A stretch of DNA of 11,980 nt, taken from an uncultured beta proteobacterium. Its GTDB lineage: Bacteria > Pseudomonadota > Gammaproteobacteria > Burkholderiales > Burkholderiaceae_B. How positions within the stretch are numbered: the first letter of the stretch is position 1; the number at the start of each line of letters is the position of its first letter. Made by a program: the position numbers and the translations under genes. The notes below the pieces were generated by a model. It saw nothing but the letters and a program-made list of their open reading frames with translations, did not search any database and was not told where the DNA came from. Shown here piece by piece: positions 6,430-11,980 of this stretch. Location of the stretch: positions 1 to 11,980 of the forward strand of contig CAIYCP010000275.1 in NCBI GenBank assembly GCA_903924715.1, given 5' to 3'.

Positions 6430-7249
6430 AAGGCGCGATGGGTTCGACTTTGTAGTTGCGCACAAAGCCATAGGCTGAGTTCTTTCCGACCCATTGATCA
6501 AAAATGATTTGTAAGTCGCCCTGCCGGTCCATCGTCAACAAAATTTCATTGATTGCAGCTAGCAAGGCAGTCTCACCCTTATTGACGCCGATTCCTTGGG
6601 GTTCGACAAAAAGAGGCTCGGCGATGATCTCGACCAACGCTTGCCCCTGCTCTTTGGCTTGTTTAACGAACCTCGCCAAAATCAGCTCTCCAAACAATAC
6701 CGCCTCGACTTTGTCTTGCTGCAGCGCTAAGTACGCCGAGGGGCTATCTTGATAGGTGAGAATATTAGAGGTGGGCAAAAGTTTTTGAGCGGCCGTTACA
6801 GAACTAGAGCCTTTTGATCCGCCTAATTTACGACCGGCCAACGCCTGAAGTGTCTTAAACCCCGACGCTTCTTTGACCAAAGCCTTCTGGTTGGATAAGT
6901 AATACTGATAGCTATAGTCAACTTGGGTGGCTCGTTCAGCAGAATAGCCAAGCAAGGCAGCCAAGACATCGACGCGTTTTGTTTTTAACTCAGGGATGCG
7001 TGCATTAATGGCGAGCGCCTTGAGTTCGACGTCAACGCCAAGCCCTTTTGCGAGTGCGCGACACACGTCGACATCAAAGCCAACGAATTGGCGAGTGACC
7101 TGGTCGGGGTAGCCAAACGGTTCGCTGGCTTGAGTATGACCACAAATGAGTTTGCCCCTTGCTTTGATATCAGCAAGCGCATCGGCCTGTGCGGTACCGC
7201 CCAGCATGGTGAGAAGGGTTAGGAGCGATAGTAGAAGTGATGGTTTCAT
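6428..7249 (-). CDS. Family 3 amino acid ABC transporter substrate-binding protein
   Basis: This is a 273-residue periplasmic binding protein of the polar amino acid (PBP2/SBP_bac_3) group. Residues 1-22 are a signal peptide (K2, leucine-rich core, A-Q-A before D23). The mature protein opens with a segment ending R-G-K-L-I-C-G-H, then carries the family signature G-F-D-V-D-V-C-R-A-L at 57-66. N82-A-R84-I-P-E-L and A-E-R-A-T-Q-V-D-Y-S (104-113) match the regions that hold the ligand's carboxylate and the hinge. The usual G-x-T/S-x-R loop appears as A-L-L-G-Y-S-A-E-R, so the exact ligand contacts differ and the amino acid is uncertain. AGAGAG at 7263-7258 is the ribosome site. It precedes the two permease genes, with the palindrome at its stop codon, and follows a Bug-type gene by 50 bases. 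It is presumably the specificity subunit of the ABC transporter. Confidence 0.93.
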   Translation of the reverse strand: MKPSLLLSLLTLLTMLGGTAQADALADIKARGKLICGHTQASEPFGYPDQVTRQFVGFDVDVCRALAKGLGVDVELKALAINARIPELKTKRVDVLAALLGYSAERATQVDYSYQYYLSNQKALVKEASGFKTLQALAGRKLGGSKGSSSVTAAQKLLPTSNILTYQDSPSAYLALQQDKVEAVLFGELILARFVKQAKEQGQALVEIIAEPLFVEPQGIGVNKGETALLAAINEILLTMDRQGDLQIIFDQWVGKNSAYGFVRNYKVEPIAP

Positions 7250-7299
7250 TTGTTCTGCTCTCTTGAGTCAAAAGGTCACTTCAACACTGCAATTTATTT

Positions 7300-8283
7300 C
7301 TAATCCGTCAGTTCAATCTTGGCGTGCTTTAAGACCTCGCCCCACCGTATGTACTCGGCTGCGACGAACTTTTGAAACTCAGCGGATGAAGCCATCAGCC
7401 CAGACGGTAGGGCGACTTTTTCAAGTTGCGCAAGTACATCGGGTTTTTTGAGCGTTTGCGTTAAGGCGTCATTGATTCGAGCAATGACGGCATCAGGTGT
7501 CTTTGCAGGGGCAAAGAGCCCGATCCAGCTGATGGCGGTAAACCCTGTCACAGTTTCTTGCGCAGTTGGCACATCTGGCAACACACCCAAACGTTTTTCA
7601 CTTGCCACGGCAAGCGCGGTTAAGCGGCCATCTTTGATGAGCCCGAGCAGCGGTGGTGTGTCCATCATCGTGGCGTCGACGTGACCGGCGGCAGTGTCGG
7701 CAACGGCCGGCGTTGCGCCTTTATAGGGTACGTGAACGAACTTGCCTTTCGTGGCAAGGGTGAACAGTTCAATCGCGAGGTGCGGAAACCCACCCACCCC
7801 AGCCGAGGACATGGTGATCTCTCGGGTTTGTGCAAGCGCGATGAGTTGCGAAAGTGTTTTGACATTGGGTAAGGTCGGACCCACAGCAATTGTTTCGGGC
7901 GTATAGCCCAACATATTGATTGGGAGGAGGTCAGTGCGCGGATCGTAAGGCAGTTTGCGCATGGTTTGCGGCGTGATCGCCGTTGGGCTCAAGCTCGAGA
8001 CAAGTAAGGTGTGCCCATCAGGCACTGCGCGCACGACCGCGGTCGCCGCGATTGTGCCGCTGGCACCCGCTTTGATTTCAATGATGACCGAGGTTTTTAA
8101 AGCTTCGCCTAAATGCGGCGCAATCACGCGGGCGATGAGATCGTTTGAACCCCCAGCCGGGAAGCCGACGACTAGCGTGATCGGTTTTGCTGAAAAATCT
8201 TGTGCCTCGACTGCTGGCGACACAGTGAGCACACTCAGGACAGAAAATGCAAGAAACAACAGCGTTCGGGCGTATGCATGCAT
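7300..8283 (-). CDS. Bug/TctC-family periplasmic solute-binding protein (second copy)
   Basis: This is a second TctC-type protein, 327 residues. The signal peptide covers about 1-27 (R6, hydrophobic core, V-E-A before Q28). The Bug signature follows as F-S-A-K-P-I-T-L-V-V-G-F-P-A-G-G-S-N-D, with H-V-P-Y-K-G-A-T-P-A-V-A-D-T and V-L-P-D-V-P-T-A-Q-E further on. It clearly diverges from the copy at 283-1260, so the two are paralogues with probably different ligands, not a recent duplication. TGGGAGA just upstream of the ATG is a good ribosome site. The gene starts only 20 bases after the hslU stop and ends 50 bases before the amino acid binding-protein gene. No TctA or TctB is present. It may be co-transcribed from the hslVU side. 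Confidence 0.93.
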   Translation of the reverse strand: MHAYARTLLFLAFSVLSVLTVSPAVEAQDFSAKPITLVVGFPAGGSNDLIARVIAPHLGEALKTSVIIEIKAGASGTIAATAVVRAVPDGHTLLVSSLSPTAITPQTMRKLPYDPRTDLLPINMLGYTPETIAVGPTLPNVKTLSQLIALAQTREITMSSAGVGGFPHLAIELFTLATKGKFVHVPYKGATPAVADTAAGHVDATMMDTPPLLGLIKDGRLTALAVASEKRLGVLPDVPTAQETVTGFTAISWIGLFAPAKTPDAVIARINDALTQTLKKPDVLAQLEKVALPSGLMASSAEFQKFVAAEYIRWGEVLKHAKIELTD

Positions 8284-8303
8284 GGTGTGTCTCCCAGATG
8301 GTT

Positions 8304-9635
8304 TTACAACACGTATCTCGCTAGATCTTGACTGGCTGCTGCTTCAGCAAGCTTGTCATTGACGTAGGCTACATCAAGCGTCACGGTTTTACCACTACTT
8401 GCCGAGGCATCAAAGGATAGATCTTCAAGTAGTTTTTCCATGACGGTATATAACCGTCGTGCGCCAATATTTTCAGTACGTTCATTGACTTCAAAGGCAA
8501 GCTCGGCCAAGCGGGCAATACCTTCAGTGGTGAAATCAAGGTGAACGTCTTCAGTTGCCAATAGCGCGCTGTATTGTTTGGTGAGTGACGCATCGGTGTC
8601 GCATAAGATACGCACAAAATCTTTGGCTGTGAGCGAGTCAAGCTCAACACGAATCGGAAAGCGCCCTTGTAACTCTGGAATCAGATCTGAAGGCCGTGAC
8701 AAGTGAAAGGCACCCGAGGCGATAAATAAAATATGATCGGTGCGAATCATGCCGTATTTGGTGGTGACCGTTGTGCCTTCAACCAACGGTAGCAGATCGC
8801 GCTGTACACCTTGGCGCGAAACATCTGCGCCACTGGTTTCTTGTCGCGCAGCAATCTTGTCGATTTCGTCTAAAAATACAATGCCGTGCTGTTCGACTTT
8901 ATGAATCGCCAGCGCGCGCAAATCATCTTCGTTCACGCGCTTAGAGGCTTCTTCGTCGGTGAGCAGTTTGAATGCTTCTTTCACAGTCATTTTGCGCGAT
9001 TTCTTTTTTTCGCGTGCCAGGCCGGCGAACATGCCTTTTAATTGCTCGGCCATATCTTCCATGCCCGGTGGGGTCATGATGTCCATTTGAGGCGCTGCTT
9101 GTGCAACCTCAATGTCAATTTCAGTCGCATCGAGATGGCCTTCACGCAGACGTTTTCTAAAGGTCTGACGTGTGGCAGTTTCTTCACGAATGGGCGAGCC
9201 ATCCGCGGCGCGGGCAGGCGCGAGTAAGACGTCGAGGATGCGATCTTCGGCAGCATCTTCGGCCTGCGTACGTACCCGTTTCATTTCTTGTTCGCGCGTT
9301 TGTTTGATCGCGATTTCAGCAAGATCACGAATGATGGTGTCAACATCGCGACCGACATAGCCCACCTCGGTAAACTTGGTGGCTTCAATTTTAATAAAGG
9401 GCGCATCTGCAAGCTTGGCGAGTCGCCGCGCAATTTCAGTTTTTCCGACACCCGTTGGTCCGATCATCAAAATATTTTTTGGATGAATTTCAGTGCGCAG
9501 CGGTTCAGCGACTTGTTGACGACGCCAACGATTGCGCAGCGCGACGGCAACCGAGCGCTTGGCCCGATCCTGACCGACGATATGTTTATCGAGCTCAGAG
9601 ACAATTTCACTGGGGGTCATGGTTGAGGCAGACAT
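8304..9635 (-). CDS. hslU: HslU, ATPase subunit of the HslVU (ClpYQ) protease
   Basis: This AAA+ unfoldase of 443 residues, the family's normal length, forms a hexamer that feeds unfolded substrates to HslV in the cytoplasm. The sequence starts with the HslU hallmark T-P-S-E-I-V-S-E-L-D-K-H-I-V-G-Q. Walker A is G-P-T-G-V-G-K-T at 59-66, the pore loop G-Y-V-G is at 92-95, Walker B is I-V-F-L-D-E at 252-257, the G-R-F arginine-finger region is at 324-326 and sensor 2 is G-A-R-R at 391-394. The intermediate domain spans roughly 110-240. The C-terminus D-L-A-R-Y-V-L is the tail that inserts into HslV. The ATG at 9635-9633 lies two bases after the hslV stop, with GGAA within the hslV tail as ribosome site. 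An internal ATG at codon 6 is possible but less well placed. The gene is intact and all key residues are present. Confidence 0.98.
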   Translation of the reverse strand: MSASTMTPSEIVSELDKHIVGQDRAKRSVAVALRNRWRRQQVAEPLRTEIHPKNILMIGPTGVGKTEIARRLAKLADAPFIKIEATKFTEVGYVGRDVDTIIRDLAEIAIKQTREQEMKRVRTQAEDAAEDRILDVLLAPARAADGSPIREETATRQTFRKRLREGHLDATEIDIEVAQAAPQMDIMTPPGMEDMAEQLKGMFAGLAREKKKSRKMTVKEAFKLLTDEEASKRVNEDDLRALAIHKVEQHGIVFLDEIDKIAARQETSGADVSRQGVQRDLLPLVEGTTVTTKYGMIRTDHILFIASGAFHLSRPSDLIPELQGRFPIRVELDSLTAKDFVRILCDTDASLTKQYSALLATEDVHLDFTTEGIARLAELAFEVNERTENIGARRLYTVMEKLLEDLSFDASASSGKTVTLDVAYVNDKLAEAAASQDLARYVL

Positions 9636-9637
9636 AC

Positions 9638-10174
9638 TTATTCCAGGGTTTCAATCAAGTGTTGTTGATTGGTATAGATGCAAAGGTCGCCCGCGATTTC
9701 AAGTGATTGTTTGACAATCACTTCTGGGCTGAGTTCAGTATTGCGCAGTAGGGCAAGCGCGGCAGCTTGCGCATAGGCGCCCCCCGAGCCGATCGATGCA
9801 ATCCCGTTTTCGGGTTCGAGCACATCGCCGTTGCCAGTGAGCACAAGGGTGTGGTCGCGATCGGCGACGATCAACATCGCTTCAAGGCGCCGCAAGACGC
9901 GATCGGTGCGCCAGTCGCGCGTGAGTTCAACGGCTGAGCGCATCAAGTGCCCTTGATGCTTTTCGAGTTTGGCTTCAAAGCGTTCTTGCAGCGTAAACGC
10001 ATCGGCGGTTGCGCCGGCAAAGCCCGCAAGAATCTTGTCGTGATAAAGGCGGCGAATTTTGCGTGCAGTCGCTTTGATGACGATATTGCCAAGGGTGACC
10101 TGGCCATCACCGCCGAGTGCAACGTGATTGCCACGCCTAACGCTGACGATGGTCGTGCCGTGAAATTGTTCCAT
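9638..10174 (-). CDS. hslV: HslV, peptidase subunit of the HslVU (ClpQ) protease
   Basis: This proteasome-like threonine peptidase of 178 residues forms two stacked hexameric rings capped by HslU. The short propeptide M-E-Q-F-H-G ends before T7, which becomes the catalytic Thr1 after processing (H-G-T-T-I-V-S-V-R-R). In mature numbering D17 (G-D-G-Q-V-T), K33 (A-R-K-I-R-R-L) and S124 (I-G-S-G-G-A) are all in place, so the enzyme should be active. G-F-A-G-A-T-A-D-A-F is the conserved loop after the central strands. hslU follows after two bases, so the subunits are translationally coupled. Only 16 bases separate the start from the U-run of the terminator hairpin at 10191-10225. Any promoter therefore lies upstream of or within that hairpin. 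I see no convincing heat-shock promoter and no strong ribosome site in that short space. Confidence 0.98.
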   Translation of the reverse strand: MEQFHGTTIVSVRRGNHVALGGDGQVTLGNIVIKATARKIRRLYHDKILAGFAGATADAFTLQERFEAKLEKHQGHLMRSAVELTRDWRTDRVLRRLEAMLIVADRDHTLVLTGNGDVLEPENGIASIGSGGAYAQAAALALLRNTELSPEVIVKQSLEIAGDLCIYTNQQHLIETLE

Positions 10175-10190
10175 GCTGACGCTCTAGAGT

Positions 10191-10225
10191 AAAAAAGCAC
10201 ACTCGATCTTCTTGGAGTGTGCTTT
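10191..10225 (-). terminator. Intrinsic terminator after dksA, just before hslV
   Basis: AAAGCACACTC (10194-10204) and GAGTGTGCTTT (10215-10225) are perfect 11-base inverted repeats around a 10-base loop. On the minus strand the stem is followed by a run of six T (10196-10191), the form of a rho-independent terminator for transcription coming from dksA. It lies 65 bases after the dksA stop and 16 bases before the hslV start codon. Because of that position it might instead serve, or serve as well, as a leader hairpin of hslVU mRNA. Confidence 0.85.
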
Positions 10226-10290
10226 GGGGGCCTGAACTAAAAGGTGAACGATGGCCTGGTTTTAAATGACCAAGCTTGATCGAACCGAGT

Positions 10291-10986
10291 TTAATCTCCG
10301 AACATTTTTTGACGCATCTCACGGCGTTCTTGTGCTTCGAGAGACAGGGTTGCGGTAGGGCGTGCTAACAAACGGCGAAGACCGATCGGTTCTCCGGTTT
10401 CATCGCACCAGCCGTATTCACCGCTGTCGATACGTACGATAGACTGCTGAACTTTTTTCAACAGTTTGCGCTCGCGGTCGCGCGTGCGCAGTTCAAGCGC
10501 GTGCTCTTCTTCAATGGTGGCGCGATCAGCAGGATCCGGCACAAATTGCGTTTCGCGCAGATGCTCGGTGGTGGCGCCCGCGTTATTCAAGATGTCTTGT
10601 TCAAGTTGGCGCAGACGATCGCGAAAAAAACCGAGCTGACGTTCGTTCATGTATTCGTCTTCGGGCATACGCAACAATTCAGCCTCTGAGGGCAAATTGT
10701 TTTCTGACAAGTCACCATTTGATTTTGGATTTTTCTTGACGGCTTTTGATGCGATAGCAGCGGCCTTGGGCGCTGCGGCAGCGGGTGTTGCAGCTTTTGT
10801 TGAAGGGGTGTTCTTGGAGGGCATGGAAACCTTAGCGGGTGTTGAAGTCTTGGCCGAGGAACTGGCCTTGGTCGGAGTCACTTTTTTGGCGGCGACGAGC
10901 GGCATAAGCTTGGCCGGCGCAGGTTTTTTAGCTGCTGCGCCTTTGGTTGCCGCGGATTTTGATGCCTTGGTTGCCTGAGTTGCCAT
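10291..10986 (-). CDS. dksA: DksA, RNA polymerase-binding transcription factor with degenerate zinc site
   Basis: DksA enters the secondary channel of RNA polymerase and acts with ppGpp in the stringent response. This 231-residue form is longer than the classical one of about 150. Residues 1 to about 95 form a low-complexity tail rich in A, K, P, S and T, and the DksA core begins near 97. The coiled-coil tip is intact: D151-P-A-D154-R-A156, the acidic residues needed for activity, followed by the charged helix E-L-R-T-R-D-R-E-R-K-L. At the zinc finger only the first cysteine remains (C194). The other three ligand positions are T197, S215 and A218, so zinc binding is improbable. From memory, related beta- and alphaproteobacterial DksA proteins share this pattern. 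The start at 10986 follows GGAG at 10997-10994. An upstream in-frame start at 11055 would overlap the preceding gene and has no such site. Confidence 0.95.
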   Translation of the reverse strand: MATQATKASKSAATKGAAAKKPAPAKLMPLVAAKKVTPTKASSSAKTSTPAKVSMPSKNTPSTKAATPAAAAPKAAAIASKAVKKNPKSNGDLSENNLPSEAELLRMPEDEYMNERQLGFFRDRLRQLEQDILNNAGATTEHLRETQFVPDPADRATIEEEHALELRTRDRERKLLKKVQQSIVRIDSGEYGWCDETGEPIGLRRLLARPTATLSLEAQERREMRQKMFGD

Positions 10987-11007
10987 GAAGTCACTCCAGT
11001 TAATTAG

Positions 11008-11030
11008 GCTCTGCGAATTTCTTGCAGAGC
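11008..11030 (-). promoter_or_regulatory. Hairpin in the cobW-dksA intergenic gap
   Basis: GCTCTGC (11008-11014) and GCAGAGC (11024-11030) are perfect 7-base inverted repeats around a 9-base loop. They lie within the 46 bases between the metallochaperone stop codon and the dksA start, upstream of the dksA ribosome site. No T-run follows on the minus strand, so it is not a standard terminator. It could limit read-through, be an RNA processing site or protect the 5' end of dksA mRNA. Confidence 0.5.
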
Positions 11031-11032
11031 AA

Positions 11033-11980
11033 CTACTTTGCCAGACACTGCTCAAGACCTTTTGTGAAAATTTCTTGTGGCAGTTTGCGTCCGATGAAAA
11101 CCATCTTGGTATTTTTCTTTTCGCTGGCCAACCAAGGTTTGCCAGGCTCTGCGCCCATCATCATATGCACGCCTTGAAACAGCATGCGACGATTGATGCC
11201 TTTCATGTACAGAATACCTTTATAGCGCAGTAAATCTGGGCCGTATACCTGAACCACGCCACCTAAAAATTCTTCAAGGCGCTCGGGATCAAAAGGTTTG
11301 TTTGACTTGAAGACAAAAGCGCCGATGTCATCATTGTGCGGCGGCTTGTGATTGTGTGCGGGGTCGGTACAAGTGGCGGGATCATGGTTGTGATCATGTC
11401 CGTGATCGTGGCCGTGCTCGTGATCGTGGCTGTGATCATGTCCGCAAGTGCTGTGATCATGATCGTGGCCATGCGCATGGTCGTGGTCATGGTCGTGTGC
11501 GGCATCAGGATGATCATCGGCCAAAAACTGTGGATCGATATCGAGAATCGTATTTAAGTTAAAGCCGCTGATATCAATGAGTTGCTTGAGATCGGTTTCA
11601 CCAAAGTGCACGGCTTCAATAGAGGCGCGCGGGTTCATGTGCACGATGCGACGACGCAGAGCGGCATACTCGGGTTCAGTGACCAGGTCTTTTTTCGAGA
11701 CTAGGATTCGATCGGCAAAGCCCACTTGTTTTTGAGCTTCTTCTTGTGTGTCGAGGGTATCCATGCCGTGTTTGGCATCGACGACGGTGACCACCGCATC
11801 TAAGCGGTAGTAGTCGGCGATGTCATCGTCCATGAAGAAGGTCTGACACACCGGGCCTGGGTTGGCCATGCCGGTTGTTTCAATGATGACGCGTTCAAAC
11901 TTAAGCTCACCCGCTTGGCGCCGGGTACGTAAGTCATTAAGCGTGCGCATCAGGTCGCCACGTACGGTGCAGCACACGCA
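11033..11980 (-). CDS. COG0523/CobW-family metallochaperone GTPase, 5' end missing
   Basis: This G3E-family P-loop GTPase runs off the right edge. The visible 315 residues begin at the C-V-C-C-T-V motif, the GCxCC metal site of COG0523 proteins, so the Walker A part lies outside. I-I-E-T-T-G-M-A-N-P at about 32-41 is the Walker B-side motif of the family, and V-S-K-K-D at about 94-98 takes the place of the guanine-specifying NKxD. A histidine-rich loop at about 157-215 carries around 22 His in alternating H-D, H-G and H-E order, plus two Cys. The CobW C-terminal domain follows (I-G-A-F-V-F-K-S-N-K-P-F-D-P-E-R-L through K-G-I-N-R-R-M-L-F-Q-G-V). Such proteins deliver or store metal, usually zinc, in the cytoplasm. 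The His-rich loop fits zinc, nickel or cobalt. dksA lies 46 bases downstream on the same strand. I saw no Zur-type operator, but the promoter is outside the window. Confidence 0.93.
   Translation of the reverse strand, partial: CVCCTVRGDLMRTLNDLRTRRQAGELKFERVIIETTGMANPGPVCQTFFMDDDIADYYRLDAVVTVVDAKHGMDTLDTQEEAQKQVGFADRILVSKKDLVTEPEYAALRRRIVHMNPRASIEAVHFGETDLKQLIDISGFNLNTILDIDPQFLADDHPDAAHDHDHDHAHGHDHDHSTCGHDHSHDHEHGHDHGHDHNHDPATCTDPAHNHKPPHNDDIGAFVFKSNKPFDPERLEEFLGGVVQVYGPDLLRYKGILYMKGINRRMLFQGVHMMMGAEPGKPWLASEKKNTKMVFIGRKLPQEIFTKGLEQCLAK
11336..11512 (-). repeat. Low-complexity His-codon tract in the metallochaperone gene
   Basis: This stretch encodes the His/Asp-rich loop through repeated CAY-GAY, CAY-GGN and similar dicodons. 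The plus strand shows the decamer TGTGATCATG three times (11389-11398, 11431-11440, 11452-11461), as well as many GTGATCGTGG-like variants. It is a coding repeat prone to slippage, not a CRISPR or an insertion. The length of the His-rich loop probably varies between relatives. Confidence 0.75.

Noticed and set aside
8304..10174. Open frames on the opposite strand and in other frames across hslU and hslV
   Set aside because: They overlap intact, well-conserved genes and show no motifs.
10248..10274. Possible sigma-32 promoter for hslVU on the minus strand (CTTGGTC, 11 bases, GGCCATCGT)
   Set aside because: Only a partial match to CTTGAAA and CCCCAT, with a short spacer; not strong enough to call, although its position would fit.
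10268..10281. 14-bp imperfect palindrome centred on AAGCTT after dksA
   Set aside because: Short, no loop and no T-run; the better hairpin at 10191-10225 explains termination.
10649..10978. Plus-strand hydrophobic open frame of about 109 codons
   Set aside because: It is the antisense shadow of the Lys/Ala-rich tail of dksA and has no ribosome site or family features.
10987..11055. Longer start for dksA
   Set aside because: It would overlap the metallochaperone stop codon and lacks a ribosome site; the ATG at 10986 is preceded by GGAG at the right distance.
11336..11562. Plus-strand open frames and repeats suggesting a CRISPR or a membrane peptide
   Set aside because: They are the antisense of His-Asp dicodons in the metallochaperone gene; the spacing is irregular and there are no spacers.

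Overview
The window looks like the chromosome of a betaproteobacterium of the order Burkholderiales, most likely Alcaligenaceae-like. The clues are two orphan Bug/TctC-type periplasmic binding proteins, HslU and HslV sequences of Bordetella type, the hslVU-dksA-cobW neighbourhood, and a DksA whose C-terminal finger reads W-C-D-E-T-G-E-P with S-L-E-A replacing the second cysteine pair. G+C is only moderate by eye (about half), lower than in classical Bordetella, so I do not name a genus. I saw no insertion sequence, prophage, tRNA, rRNA or CRISPR.

Left region (1-4371). The 5' end of a flavoprotein gene leaves the window to the left on the minus strand. Diverging from it across a 161-bp gap is a compact plus-strand catabolic cluster. 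Its genes encode a secreted Bug/TctC solute-binding protein, an Asp/Glu/hydantoin-racemase-fold protein that lacks both catalytic cysteines, an FAD-dependent tricarballylate/fumarate-reductase-type dehydrogenase, and an NAD-type short-chain dehydrogenase. The likely theme is capture and oxidation of a (hydroxy)carboxylic acid. The substrate cannot be read from the sequence.

Middle (4444-8283). A small plus-strand gene encodes a membrane protein with an N-terminal zinc ribbon. It converges on a minus-strand block: a second Bug/TctC protein, a polar-amino-acid-type solute-binding protein and two GltJ/GltK-type permeases. No ATPase gene accompanies this ABC transporter. Between the binding protein and the first permease lies a 23-bp near-perfect palindrome, and that permease has no ATG start.

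Right region (8304-11980, all minus strand). In transcription order this holds a COG0523/CobW metallochaperone GTPase with a long His-rich loop (its 5' end is outside the window), dksA, a strong intrinsic terminator, hslV and hslU. The hslU stop is only 20 bases from the second tctC, so the heat-shock protease genes may read into the transport genes. The terminator lies 16 bases from the hslV start codon, which poses a real question about how hslVU is transcribed.

I found no clearly new biological system. The best leads are the cysteine-less racemase-like protein in the catabolic cluster, the hairpin just before hslV, the palindrome and unusual start in the ABC operon, and the pairing of a zinc-ligand-poor DksA with a metallochaperone.
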